The notes under the pieces are model-generated. The model made no database searches, was not told the DNA's origin, and saw only the letters and a program-made list of their open reading frames with translations. From contig CAJUQH010000018.1 of NCBI GenBank assembly GCA_910588095.1, positions 1 to 41,802 of the forward strand: DNA of 41,802 bases, written 5' to 3'. This document shows positions 24,485 to 33,560 of this stretch, one piece after another (within the stretch, counting starts at the first letter, position 1; each line of letters starts with the position of its first letter). Source of the stretch: an uncultured Eggerthellaceae bacterium (GTDB taxonomy: Bacteria; Actinomycetota; Coriobacteriia; Coriobacteriales; Eggerthellaceae). Position numbers and translations under genes: made by a program.

Positions 24485-24931
24485 CTACCCCCTCTCCTTC
24501 TTGGCGGCCTTCAGCGCCGCAGCCTTCTCGTCGAGCGCCTTCACGCCCTCGACGATGGCGTCGATGAGCGATTCGGGCCGCACAGCGCAGCCCGGCGCGT
24601 AAACGTCGACGGGAATGGCCTGGTCCACGCCGCCGATGACGTTGTAGCAGTCGTGGAACACCCCGCCCGTGCAGGCGCAGATGCCGCAGGCCACGACCAC
24701 CTTCGGCTCTATCATCTGGTCGTATATCTCCTTGACCACGGCGATGTTCTGCTCGTTCACCGACCCGGTGACCAAGAAGATGTCGGCATGCTTCGGGTTG
24801 CCGGTGTTCACCACGCCGAAGCGCTCGCCGTCGAAGCCCGGGCACAGCGTGGCCAGCACCTCGATGTCGCAGCCGTTGCAGCTCGAGCCGTCGTAATGGA
24901 TGACCCAGGGCGATTTAGATGCGTATCCCAT
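24485..24931 (-). CDS. echC: Ech hydrogenase small subunit EchC
   Basis: The 148-residue subunit binds the proximal 4Fe-4S cluster: SSCNGCDIEVLA, VACGICACTGGVF and the PGCAVRPE end motif are all present. It is homologous to NuoB. The C-terminus (EKAAALKAAKKERG) is again Lys/Ala-rich, echoing the EchD tail. ATG 24931 has AAGGAGG. It couples the large subunit to EchF. Confidence 0.93.
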   Translation of the reverse strand: MGYASKSPWVIHYDGSSCNGCDIEVLATLCPGFDGERFGVVNTGNPKHADIFLVTGSVNEQNIAVVKEIYDQMIEPKVVVACGICACTGGVFHDCYNVIGGVDQAIPVDVYAPGCAVRPESLIDAIVEGVKALDEKAAALKAAKKERG

Positions 24932-24946
24932 GTAGCGCCTCCTTCC

Positions 24947-25816
24947 CTACAGGAACGCCAGCAAGGCGATGTTCACGCCGCCGGCCACCAGGGCCACGGC
25001 CCAGGCCGACTTGAGCATGAACTGCCATTTCACGCGAGCGAAGTTGTTGTCGATGGCTATCTCGAGGAAGTAGGCGGCCAAGGCCACCACCACTGCCAGG
25101 GCCAGCGACGCGGGGTTGCCCCACACGAAGAACAGCCCTATCCAGCCCAGGAACAGCACGTTCTCGCACCAGTGCATGACCTCCACCAGGCCCAGCGTCG
25201 GGCCGCTCATCTCGGTAGTGATGCCGCGGACGATCTCTTGGTGGGCATGGTGAGACATGGAAAGGTCGAAGGGGCTCTTGCGCAGCTTGATGGTCAAGAT
25301 GAACAGCACGCCCAGGAACACGAGCAGCGTGGCGCCGATGACCGGCGCGTCCAGGCTGAGCGCCGCGCCCACGTCGAAGGACCCGGCCGCCATGTAGAAG
25401 CCCACCGCCAGCAGCAGCACCATGGGCTCGTAGGCCATCACCTGCAGCGTCTCGCGGGCGGCGCCCACCTCGGCGTAGGGGCTGCGGGTGGAGTAGGCCG
25501 CCATGATGAAGAACAGGCTCGACAGCGTGATGACGAACACGCACAGCAGCAGGTTGCCGCCAGTGAAGAAGATGCCGCCGGCCACGCAGGCGAACAGCCA
25601 CGCGCACACCACGTAGGCGTGCTCGACGCCGTTCACGGCCGCGCGCTCCTTGCCGAACAGCTTGCGCACGTCGTAGTAGGGCTGCAGCAGCGGCGGCCCT
25701 ACGCGGCCCTGCATGCGCGCCGACACGATGCGGTCGACGCCTGCCAGCAGGCAGCCCACCACGGGCGCCAGCACGGCGAAGGCCACGGTCCCCAGAAGGG
25801 CGATCAGGATACCCAT
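24947..25816 (-). CDS. echB: Ech hydrogenase membrane subunit EchB (NuoH-like)
   Basis: The 289-residue integral membrane protein contains the NuoH-family signature ARMQGRVGPPLLQPYYDVRKLFGKE near residues 33-57 and the conserved RKSPFDLSMSHHAHQEIVRG loop, plus about eight hydrophobic segments. It anchors the hydrophilic module to the pump. ATG 25816 has AAGGAAG upstream and follows echA by 19 nt. Confidence 0.93.
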   Translation of the reverse strand: MGILIALLGTVAFAVLAPVVGCLLAGVDRIVSARMQGRVGPPLLQPYYDVRKLFGKERAAVNGVEHAYVVCAWLFACVAGGIFFTGGNLLLCVFVITLSSLFFIMAAYSTRSPYAEVGAARETLQVMAYEPMVLLLAVGFYMAAGSFDVGAALSLDAPVIGATLLVFLGVLFILTIKLRKSPFDLSMSHHAHQEIVRGITTEMSGPTLGLVEVMHWCENVLFLGWIGLFFVWGNPASLALAVVVALAAYFLEIAIDNNFARVKWQFMLKSAWAVALVAGGVNIALLAFL

Positions 25817-25835
25817 AGCGTTCTTCCTTCCCTTC

Positions 25836-27755
<1,920 letters not shown>

Positions 27756-27815
27756 GCAGATTCCCCCTTTTCCTCTCTTCGAGGTCCGGGCGCTTGGAAG
27801 ATGCTCCAGCGGGCC

Positions 27816-27849
27816 GAACAAAACAAATGAGAGGCCGCACGAGCCTCTC
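27816..27849 (-). terminator. Terminator-like hairpin 75 nt upstream of echA
   Basis: On the - strand GAGAGGC (27843-27849), a 7-nt loop and GCCTCTC (27829-27835) form a perfect 7-bp stem followed by ATTTGTTTTGTTC. It lies between tRNA-Pro and echA. It may stop transcripts from upstream or act as an attenuator of the ech operon. Confidence 0.5.
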
Positions 27850-28183
27850 GCTTGGCTCAAGACTCTAGCAAAGCCGCACATGAGAGGGCTATTGCGGGGT
27901 CGGGCCGCTGACGTTTTCTCGGTAGGCGGGCGCGGTCGGCGCGCTGTGGGGCTGCGAGCGGTACCCAAGGCCGCGCGAGCGGTTGGAGGATGTCACAACC
28001 CGAGGAACGGAAAGCCGCCCGTATGCCGATGCAGAAAGGGCATGCAGGATGCCCGCAAGACAGCGAGGGCTTGCAGGGTGCGTCCCATTGCTACGAAAAG
28101 ACGAGGGTGCGTACGCCGGTACGCGACGAGCCTTTGGAGCTGCAAGGGGGGGGTGCCATGCTAAACCGCAACGGAAGCAAGAA

Positions 28184-28232
28184 GGCCGCCCGAAAGGACG
28201 GCCTTTAGATTCTGGTCGGGTTGACAGGATTT
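28184..28232 (-). repeat. Partial copy of tRNA-Pro 3' end and terminator
   Basis: This 49-bp stretch repeats 28318-28366 in direct orientation at an offset of 134 bp. The last 23 bp, covering the tRNA 3' end with CCA, are identical. The hairpin arms GGCCGCCC and GGACGGCC are identical and only loop and linker differ, so about 40 of 49 positions match. The remainder of a tRNA is missing. Confidence 0.75.
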
Positions 28233-28313
28233 CGCGAAGCGTGCAAAGCGGGCGTCCAGTGGACGGCCGCGTGCTAACCGTAGGTTCAAATCTCGCGAAG
28301 GCTTCATGGGATG

Positions 28314-28337
28314 AAAAGGCCGCCCTCTCGGACGGCC
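28314..28337 (-). terminator. Rho-independent terminator of tRNA-Pro
   Basis: On the - strand GGCCGTCC-GAGA-GGGCGGCC (28318-28337, with one internal mismatch) is followed by TTTT (28314-28317). It starts 9 nt after the CCA end of the tRNA. Confidence 0.7.
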
Positions 28338-28346
28338 CTGCATTTC

Positions 28347-28423
<77 letters not shown>

Positions 28424-28453
28424 TTGCTCGTGCCCCGCAAGGCACGTTGAGAT

Positions 28454-28482
28454 ATATTAGCGCTTGGGGTCGGCTTCGGCAA
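28454..28482 (-). promoter_or_regulatory. Promoter of tRNA-Pro
   Basis: On the - strand TTGCCG (28477-28482) and TAATAT (28454-28459) are exactly 17 bp apart, about 30 nt before the tRNA 5' end. Confidence 0.7.
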
Positions 28483-28513
28483 GGACTATTTCAAAAAGCC
28501 TGCCGACGCGCCG

Positions 28514-29035
28514 CTATACGAGAGCATCCTCTTCCTCTTGGAGCAGCGCGCCATATCTGAATATGACCGACATGCAGAACGCGACAGCCGCCAGGACGAG
28601 CGCTGGGATGTTGAGCGAGGAAGTCGTAACCACTGCTACTTCGAACTGCAATCCGAACACGTGAAGAACATTATGGTAGTCAACAATAAAGCACGCATCG
28701 ATCACAACAATAACAAGAAGCAAAAAGGAAACTGCTTTCAAGCGGAAAGTCTGCCCTCTTCCAAAAGGCGTCATATTGCGGCTTGCATCACCAAAAACCA
28801 TGGCAACCAGAAAAAGCGCCCCTATAATCACAATATCACGCATCACGGTATATACCGTAGCAATCAAGCCCTCTGCACCCAGTGATGCGATATCTGAAAC
28901 CGAGACGCTGATAACCCCAAAACAAAGCAGCACCAACAATCCTGCAACGACCATGACGACAGAGCTTATGATGTGGCAAGTTTTCCGGACAATATGTAAC
29001 GATTTCTCAATGTCCTCTTGAATAGTGTTTTCCAT
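28514..29035 (-). CDS. DUF2975-like membrane protein
   Basis: The 173-residue protein has four hydrophobic segments (about residues 20-42, 58-80, 95-120, 130-155) and ends FRYGALLQEEEDALV. That end matches the G-x2-LQEExD-x2-V finish of DUF2975 proteins, which are normally paired with a small Cro/CI-type regulator; none is seen here. ATG 29035 fits GAGGGG at a 9-nt gap; AAGGAG directly abuts the ATG. DNA is clearly AT-richer than the flanking genes and codon use differs, suggesting acquisition. Function is unknown. Confidence 0.75.
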   Translation of the reverse strand: MENTIQEDIEKSLHIVRKTCHIISSVVMVVAGLLVLLCFGVISVSVSDIASLGAEGLIATVYTVMRDIVIIGALFLVAMVFGDASRNMTPFGRGQTFRLKAVSFLLLVIVVIDACFIVDYHNVLHVFGLQFEVAVVTTSSLNIPALVLAAVAFCMSVIFRYGALLQEEEDALV

Positions 29036-29064
29036 CTCCTTGGTCCCCTCACATGACCACGATA

Positions 29065-29111
29065 AGGCAGCCAACGAGTTAGCAAGAACACGGCATGCTC
29101 ATTGGCTGCCT
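29065..29111 (-). promoter_or_regulatory. 14-bp hairpin between the small ORF and the DUF2975 gene
   Basis: On the - strand AGGCAGCCAATGAG (29098-29111) pairs with CTCGTTGGCTGCCT (29065-29078), including one G-U wobble, around a 19-nt loop. No U-tract follows. It starts 10 nt after the stop of the small ORF and ends 29 nt before the DUF2975 start, the place for an attenuator or processing site. Confidence 0.55.
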
Positions 29112-29121
29112 CCCCTAGTGC

Positions 29122-29193
29122 CTAGATACCGATCTTAAAACCGCCGATGATGATGCATGAATCCTGCGGCTGCGGCTCGTTGAAGAACAGCAT
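29122..29193 (-). CDS. Small ORF encoding a 23-residue peptide
   Basis: The ORF starts MLFFNEPQPQDS, has one Cys, and ends in the hydrophobic run CIIIGGFKIGI. It has an excellent Shine-Dalgarno: AAGGAGGGGAACC directly before ATG. It lies in the AT-richer islet upstream of and in the same orientation as the DUF2975 gene. Too short for ordinary gene callers. A single Cys and a GG followed by a short tail recall secreted signal peptides or RiPP precursors, but no processing or modification gene is nearby. A leader peptide controlling the downstream gene is an equal alternative. No homologue is recognised. Confidence 0.55.
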   Translation of the reverse strand: MLFFNEPQPQDSCIIIGGFKIGI

Positions 29194-29246
29194 GGTTCCC
29201 CTCCTTCCTCGTTCATATTGAGACGTGTACGACATTCAAAGTGTAT

Positions 29247-29284
29247 CCTATATTCATAATGCACATAAACAGCCAATTTGGCTG
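29247..29284 (-). promoter_or_regulatory. Candidate promoter and palindromic operator for the small ORF
   Basis: A 15-bp perfect palindrome CAGCCAATTTGGCTG (29270-29284) contains a -35-like TTGGCT (29271-29276), and a -10-like TATAGG (29247-29252) follows after 18 bp. The dyad could be an operator overlapping the promoter. On the - strand it is also followed by TTTATG and could serve as a weak terminator for brnQ. Confidence 0.4.
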
Positions 29285-29340
29285 CTTAACGGGAATGATT
29301 AACGTCTGATGATACTAATGAGAGGAGCGAGGATACGGCC

Positions 29341-30642
29341 TCAGGCGGCCTGGACGCCGCGCGCCTTCCCTACGGCCCAACCCGCCACGCCGCCCAGCGC
29401 CGCGAAGGGCACCCAGGCGAACCCGACATCGTAGAGCGGCAGCCATGCCAGCGAGAACGGCAGCGCATCGTAGAGGCTCAGCTCGATGACCACCGCGGAC
29501 GCGAGCGCCGCGAGAGCCGCCCCCTGGTAGATGCGGCGGCTGCGTATGCGCCGATGGAACAGAAGCAGCACGATGACGGTCACGAGCGGCGGGCACACCG
29601 CGCCCAGCACCGGATCGGCTATGCCGACGATGCCATCGAGCCCGAAGTTGCAGATGACGACGCCCACCACGCAATCGGCCGCCAGCAGCCAGCGGTAGGG
29701 CAGCCGCCCGCCCGACACCTTGCTGAAGTACGCCGCCGTGGACCCCACGAGCGCCACTGCCGTGGTCACGCAGGCCAGGGCCACCACCACGCCCAGCACC
29801 ACGACGCCCGCCTCGCCGAGCAGATCGTAGGTTATCGCCACGATGAGCTGTCCTTGCGGCAGCCCAGCGCCCTGCTCCTGTGCCGTGGCCCCCAGGTACG
29901 TCAGGCCACCGTACAGCACCGTCAGCAACGCCACGGCCACCAGGCTGGCCACCGCCACCATGGAAAGCTGGCTGCGACGCTCGTGATAGCCGTAGGCGCG
30001 GATGGAGTCCATCAGCACGAGCGAGAACGACACCACGCCCAGCACGTCCATGGTCTGGTAGCCGGCCCGCACTCCATCTTGGAACACGGTGGGGGACTGC
30101 GAGGCGCCCGGCGCGCCCAACGGCACGACGATGCCCACGACCACCAGCAACAGCACGCCCGCCACCAGCGTGGGCGTGAAGAACCGCCCGATGATGTCCA
30201 TGATGCGCGACTCGCGCATGGCCAGAAGGAACACGATGGCGAAGAACACCACCGAGAACGGCAGCAGCCCGACGTAGGGGCCCAGGTAAGGCACGATGGA
30301 CATCTCGTAGGTGGTGGCCGCCGTGCGCGGCATGGCGAACAGCACGCCCAGGCACACCACGGCAGCGCCGCTGAGCACGAGCCCTGGCTTGTTGCCCAGG
30401 GCCGCATCGATGGATTCCACCGCTCCGCCCGCGGCGTTCACCGCATAGATGCCCACGCAAGCCAGCACCACGTCGGTGAGCAGGAACCCGATCAGGCCCA
30501 CCGGCCACACCTCCCCGCTCTCCAAGCCCAGCATGGGAGGGAATATGAGGTTGCCCGCGCCGAAGAACATGGCGAACAAGGCCAGGCCCAGCACGAGCGA
30601 ATCCCTCAGCTGCGCGCTGCGCGAGCCTTTGCTGCCAGCCAT
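29341..30642 (-). CDS. brnQ: Branched-chain amino acid:cation symporter BrnQ (LivCS family)
   Basis: The 433-residue transporter has about 12 hydrophobic segments and the family start LALFAMFFGAGNLIFPPMLG, followed by LPFSVVFFAIVFLLAMRESRIMDIIGRFFTP and the later VYLVSVTA-like region replaced here by VALVGSTAAYFSKVSGGRLPYRW. It imports Leu, Ile and Val with Na+ or H+. ATG 30642 has AAAGGGGAGG upstream; the longer frame adds a non-hydrophobic Arg-rich stretch and is unlikely. It is about 150 nt downstream of coaBC, with a strong hairpin between, so it is probably a separate transcript. Confidence 0.92.
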   Translation of the reverse strand: MAGSKGSRSAQLRDSLVLGLALFAMFFGAGNLIFPPMLGLESGEVWPVGLIGFLLTDVVLACVGIYAVNAAGGAVESIDAALGNKPGLVLSGAAVVCLGVLFAMPRTAATTYEMSIVPYLGPYVGLLPFSVVFFAIVFLLAMRESRIMDIIGRFFTPTLVAGVLLLVVVGIVVPLGAPGASQSPTVFQDGVRAGYQTMDVLGVVSFSLVLMDSIRAYGYHERRSQLSMVAVASLVAVALLTVLYGGLTYLGATAQEQGAGLPQGQLIVAITYDLLGEAGVVVLGVVVALACVTTAVALVGSTAAYFSKVSGGRLPYRWLLAADCVVGVVICNFGLDGIVGIADPVLGAVCPPLVTVIVLLLFHRRIRSRRIYQGAALAALASAVVIELSLYDALPFSLAWLPLYDVGFAWVPFAALGGVAGWAVGKARGVQAA

Positions 30643-30708
30643 GGCCTCCCCTTTCCGCTCTCTCGTTCCTCTTGGAGCATCGGGCGCGCGCATGGCGCAC
30701 CCCTCTCA

Positions 30709-30743
30709 GCCCAGCATAGGGCTGGCCGCCGCCCTTGCTGGGC
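30709..30743 (-). terminator. Strong hairpin between coaBC and brnQ
   Basis: GCCCAGCA...TGCTGGGC with an inner AGGGC/GCCCT stem gives about 13 bp with one bulged T and an 8-nt loop. No U-tract is visible on the - strand, so termination would be inefficient or Rho-assisted. Confidence 0.45.
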
Positions 30744-30790
30744 GGACAAGCGTTTCGGGAAGCCAGCGAAAGGAACCTGTGGACGAGCCG

Positions 30791-31999
30791 TTATCCAGCT
30801 GCGAGCGCAGCCACGGCTCGGTCGAGGATGACGTCGGCCAGCGCGCGCTTGGCCATGGGCGGCAGCGGCTCGACACCGGCCGCCGTGACGAGCAGGGCCT
30901 CGTTGTCGTCGGCGCCGAAGGCCTTGCCGTCCGACACGTCGTTGGCCACCACCATGTCGGCGCCCTTGGCCTCCAGCTTGCGGGCGGCGTTGGCGGCCAC
31001 ATCGTCGGTCTCGGCCGCGAAGCCCACGACGAACTGCCCCGGCTGCTTGCCAGCAGCCAGCGTGGCGAGCACGTCCGGCGTTGGCTCCAGCTCTATGGCG
31101 GCCAGGGCCGCATCGTCGGCGCCCTTCTTCAGCTTGCGCTCCACCGGCCGCGCAGGGCGCCGGTCGGCCACTGCGGCAGCGAACACCGCCACGTCGGCGC
31201 CATCGAAGGCCGCCCGCGCCGCAGCCAGCATCTCGTCAGCTGTGCCCACCGCCACGCGATGCACCCCGGAGGGCGCGTCCAAAGCCACCGGCCCGCTCAC
31301 CAGCGTCACGTCGGCGCCTCGGGCAGCGGCCGCCTCGGCCACCGCGTAGCCCATCTTCCCGCTCGAGCGGTTCGACAGGAAGCGCACGGCATCCACTGAC
31401 TCCACCGTGGGCCCGGCCGTCACCAGCACGCGCCGGCCTGCCAAGTCGCCGCCAGCGCCATTGCCCTCCAGCAGCGCGAGCACCGCATCGGCCACGGCAG
31501 CAGGCTCGGGCAGCCGGCCCGGCCCTGCCTCGCCGCAGGCCAGGTACCCGCTTTCCGCATCCAGCACGTGCACGCCGCGCTCGCGCAGCACCGCCAGGTT
31601 GGCCTGGGTGGCCGCAGCCTCGTACATGTGCACGTTCATGGCCGGTGCCACCATGATCGGCGCGGTGCAGGCCAGCGCCGTGGACGTGAGCAGGTCATCG
31701 GCGATGCCATGGGCCAGCTTCGCCGCAACGTTGGCCGTGCAGGGCGCCACCAGCAGCAGGTCGGCCCATTCCGCGGCCCGAATGTGGGGTATGGCATCTT
31801 GCGGGTCGTCGAAGCCGCCCACCCCAACGGGCGCGTCGGCAAGGGCACGGAACGTCGCCGGCCCCACGAACTCGGCGGCTTGGCGCGTCATGACCACGCG
31901 CACCTCGGCTCCGCGCTTCTGCAGCGCGCGCAGCACCTCGGCAGCCTTGTAGGCGGCAATGCAGCCGGTCACGCCCAGCAGCACGTGGGGCTTGCTCAT
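30791..31999 (-). CDS. coaBC: Bifunctional phosphopantothenoylcysteine decarboxylase/synthetase
   Basis: CoaBC joins cysteine to 4'-phosphopantothenate and decarboxylates the product in CoA synthesis. The 402-residue protein has the N-terminal flavin domain CoaC (GVTGCIAAYKA, APCTANVAAKLAHGIADDLLT, APAMNVHMY, the substrate-clamp ACGEAGPGRL) and the C-terminal CoaB domain (TAGPTVESVDAVRFLSNRSSGKMGYA, AAVADRRP, KLKKG). It overlaps the rlu gene by 4 nt. CoA supply fits the CoA-dependent IOR/PaaK enzymes elsewhere in the window, but every cell needs it. Confidence 0.96.
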   Translation of the reverse strand: MSKPHVLLGVTGCIAAYKAAEVLRALQKRGAEVRVVMTRQAAEFVGPATFRALADAPVGVGGFDDPQDAIPHIRAAEWADLLLVAPCTANVAAKLAHGIADDLLTSTALACTAPIMVAPAMNVHMYEAAATQANLAVLRERGVHVLDAESGYLACGEAGPGRLPEPAAVADAVLALLEGNGAGGDLAGRRVLVTAGPTVESVDAVRFLSNRSSGKMGYAVAEAAAARGADVTLVSGPVALDAPSGVHRVAVGTADEMLAAARAAFDGADVAVFAAAVADRRPARPVERKLKKGADDAALAAIELEPTPDVLATLAAGKQPGQFVVGFAAETDDVAANAARKLEAKGADMVVANDVSDGKAFGADDNEALLVTAAGVEPLPPMAKRALADVILDRAVAALAAG

Positions 32000-33045
32000 G
32001 GCAGCTCTCCTTCTATGGTCGGGTGCGGCGCGGTGGCCAGCAGCTCGGCCGCCGCCTCGCCCGCTTCGGTCTTGCCTCGGCTGCGGCCAGCCAAGCCGTC
32101 CAGCACCCGTTGCAGGTCGGGGCTCAGGTTATCGGCGAAGGCCAGGTCGCCCCCGCTCACCGGATGGGTGAATCCCAGGCGGTACGAATGAAGGAACTGG
32201 CGGCGCAACCCGAGCGAGGCCCGCGGGTCGCGCGGGGCCCCGGCGGTATAGATAGCGTCGCCCACCAGGGGGTGCTTCGCGTACTGCATGTGCACGCGTA
32301 TCTGATGGGTGCGCCCGGTGAACAGCTTGCAGTCCAGCAGCGTGTAGCCGTCGTCGTGGGCGCCAGGCTCGAAGCGCTCCAGCACGTTGAACGTGGTGAT
32401 GGCCTCGCGAGCCGAGGGCACGTCGCGCACAGCCATGCAGGTGCGCTCGACGGCGTCGCGCGCTATGGGCGCATCTATCATGCCGGTGTCGGGCGCCAGC
32501 ACGCCGTGGACCAGCGCCAGGTAATGGCGGTCGACCGACCGCAGGCGGATGGCCTCCATGAGCGCCGCGCCTGCCTCGTCGGTCTTGGCGGCCAGCATGA
32601 GCCCCGTGGTGTCGCGGTCAAGCCGGTGCACGATGCCCAAGCGGTCGTCCTCGCCCTGCACGTTGCACAGGTTGTCCTCGCCGCAATGCCAGATGAGCGC
32701 GTTCACCAGGGTGCCGCTCGCATGGTCAGGCGAAGGATGGCACACGAGCCCCGCCTGCTTCGACAGCACGAGCAGGTCCTCGTCCTCGTAGCGCACGTCC
32801 AGGTCGATGGGCTCGCCATGCACCGGCAGCGCCTCGGCCTCCTCGTCCAGCGTGCACACGATGGCCTCGCCCGCGGCCACGGCGCGCTTCTTCGCCACGG
32901 TCTGGCCGCCCACGAGCACGCGCCCTTCCTCGATGGCCCGCACCGCCGCCGAACGGCTGGCGTACAGCCCGCGTACGGCCAGCAGCGTGTCCAGCCGCGT
33001 GCCCGCCTCGGCAGCCATGGCCACATGGCACACCTGCCGGCTCAT
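31996..33045 (-). CDS. rluD: RluA/RluD-family rRNA pseudouridine synthase
   Basis: The 349-residue enzyme has an N-terminal S4 RNA-binding domain (GTRLDTLLAVRGLYASRSAAVRAIEEGRVLVGGQ) and the catalytic domain with HRLDRDTTGLML (catalytic Asp), followed by KLFTGRTHQIRVHMQY and HPLVGD. Members isomerise specific uridines in 23S rRNA. The RluD name is by similarity; the exact target is not decidable from sequence. It overlaps lspA and coaBC by 4 nt on each side, showing coupling. The lspA-rluD neighbourhood is widely conserved. Confidence 0.9.
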   Translation of the reverse strand: MSRQVCHVAMAAEAGTRLDTLLAVRGLYASRSAAVRAIEEGRVLVGGQTVAKKRAVAAGEAIVCTLDEEAEALPVHGEPIDLDVRYEDEDLLVLSKQAGLVCHPSPDHASGTLVNALIWHCGEDNLCNVQGEDDRLGIVHRLDRDTTGLMLAAKTDEAGAALMEAIRLRSVDRHYLALVHGVLAPDTGMIDAPIARDAVERTCMAVRDVPSAREAITTFNVLERFEPGAHDDGYTLLDCKLFTGRTHQIRVHMQYAKHPLVGDAIYTAGAPRDPRASLGLRRQFLHSYRLGFTHPVSGGDLAFADNLSPDLQRVLDGLAGRSRGKTEAGEAAAELLATAPHPTIEGELP

Positions 33046-33560
33046 GCGGCCCGCCTCGCCTGCACGGCTAGCGCCGCCACGAACACCACGATGCCGCAGG
33101 TCACACCTATGTCAGCCATGTTGAACACGGGAAAGTCGATGAACGCCGGGTCGATGAAGTCCACCACGTAGCCGCGGAAGAAGCGGTCGAGGGCATTGCC
33201 CACGCCCCCCGCGAATACGAGCCCGAGCCCGACCGCCGCCCCCACGGGCGACGCAGGCGCCAGCACGAACAGGTACGCCGCCACCGCCGCGCACACCGCC
33301 AGCGACAGCACGCCCAGGGCCACCGTCATGTCGCCGAACAGCCCCCACGCACCGCCGGTGTTGTGCACGAGCCGCACGTCGACCACGCCCGGCACCAGGC
33401 TGCCTGCCAGCGTCCCGCGCTCGAGCCCTTCCGCTGCCGCCTTGGTGGCCACGTCCAGCGCGAGCCATGCCGCGACCACGCAGCCGAACACCACGGCATT
33501 GCGGCGCCGGGCAGCGCGAACCGCTGCCGTGGCCCTAGGCCCCGATGGCATCGAGGGCAT
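33042..33560 (-). CDS. lspA: Lipoprotein signal peptidase (signal peptidase II)
   Basis: The ~172-residue membrane protease removes signal peptides from prolipoproteins. Four hydrophobic segments and the motifs VHNTGGAWGLF, GGVGNALDRFFRGYVVDFID (catalytic Asp) and FPVFNMADIGVTCG (second Asp) are visible. The start is uncertain: ATG 33560 and 33551 both lie inside the end of ileS with no clear Shine-Dalgarno, so coupling to ileS is likely. It would process the lipoprotein encoded at 8675-9250. Confidence 0.92.
   Translation of the reverse strand: MPSMPSGPRATAAVRAARRRNAVVFGCVVAAWLALDVATKAAAEGLERGTLAGSLVPGVVDVRLVHNTGGAWGLFGDMTVALGVLSLAVCAAVAAYLFVLAPASPVGAAVGLGLVFAGGVGNALDRFFRGYVVDFIDPAFIDFPVFNMADIGVTCGIVVFVAALAVQARRAA

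Larger units (their letters stand above)
27850..28346. other. Non-coding region between ech operon and tRNA-Pro
   Basis: About 500 nt with no supported gene. It contains a perfect hairpin GCGTAC-GCCG-GTACGC (28109-28124), an 8-G run at 28146-28153, and the duplicated terminator plus tRNA 3' end at 28184-28232. Between the two duplicate copies, 28233-28317, there is a GGTTCAAATCT stretch that resembles a T-arm but no complete tRNA fold. A promoter for the ech operon should lie in this stretch but none was convincing. Confidence 0.5.

Noticed and set aside
28158..28208. A 16-residue ORF after an 8-G run
   Set aside because: Its 3' half is the duplicated terminator hairpin, so the match to a ribosome binding site is probably accidental.
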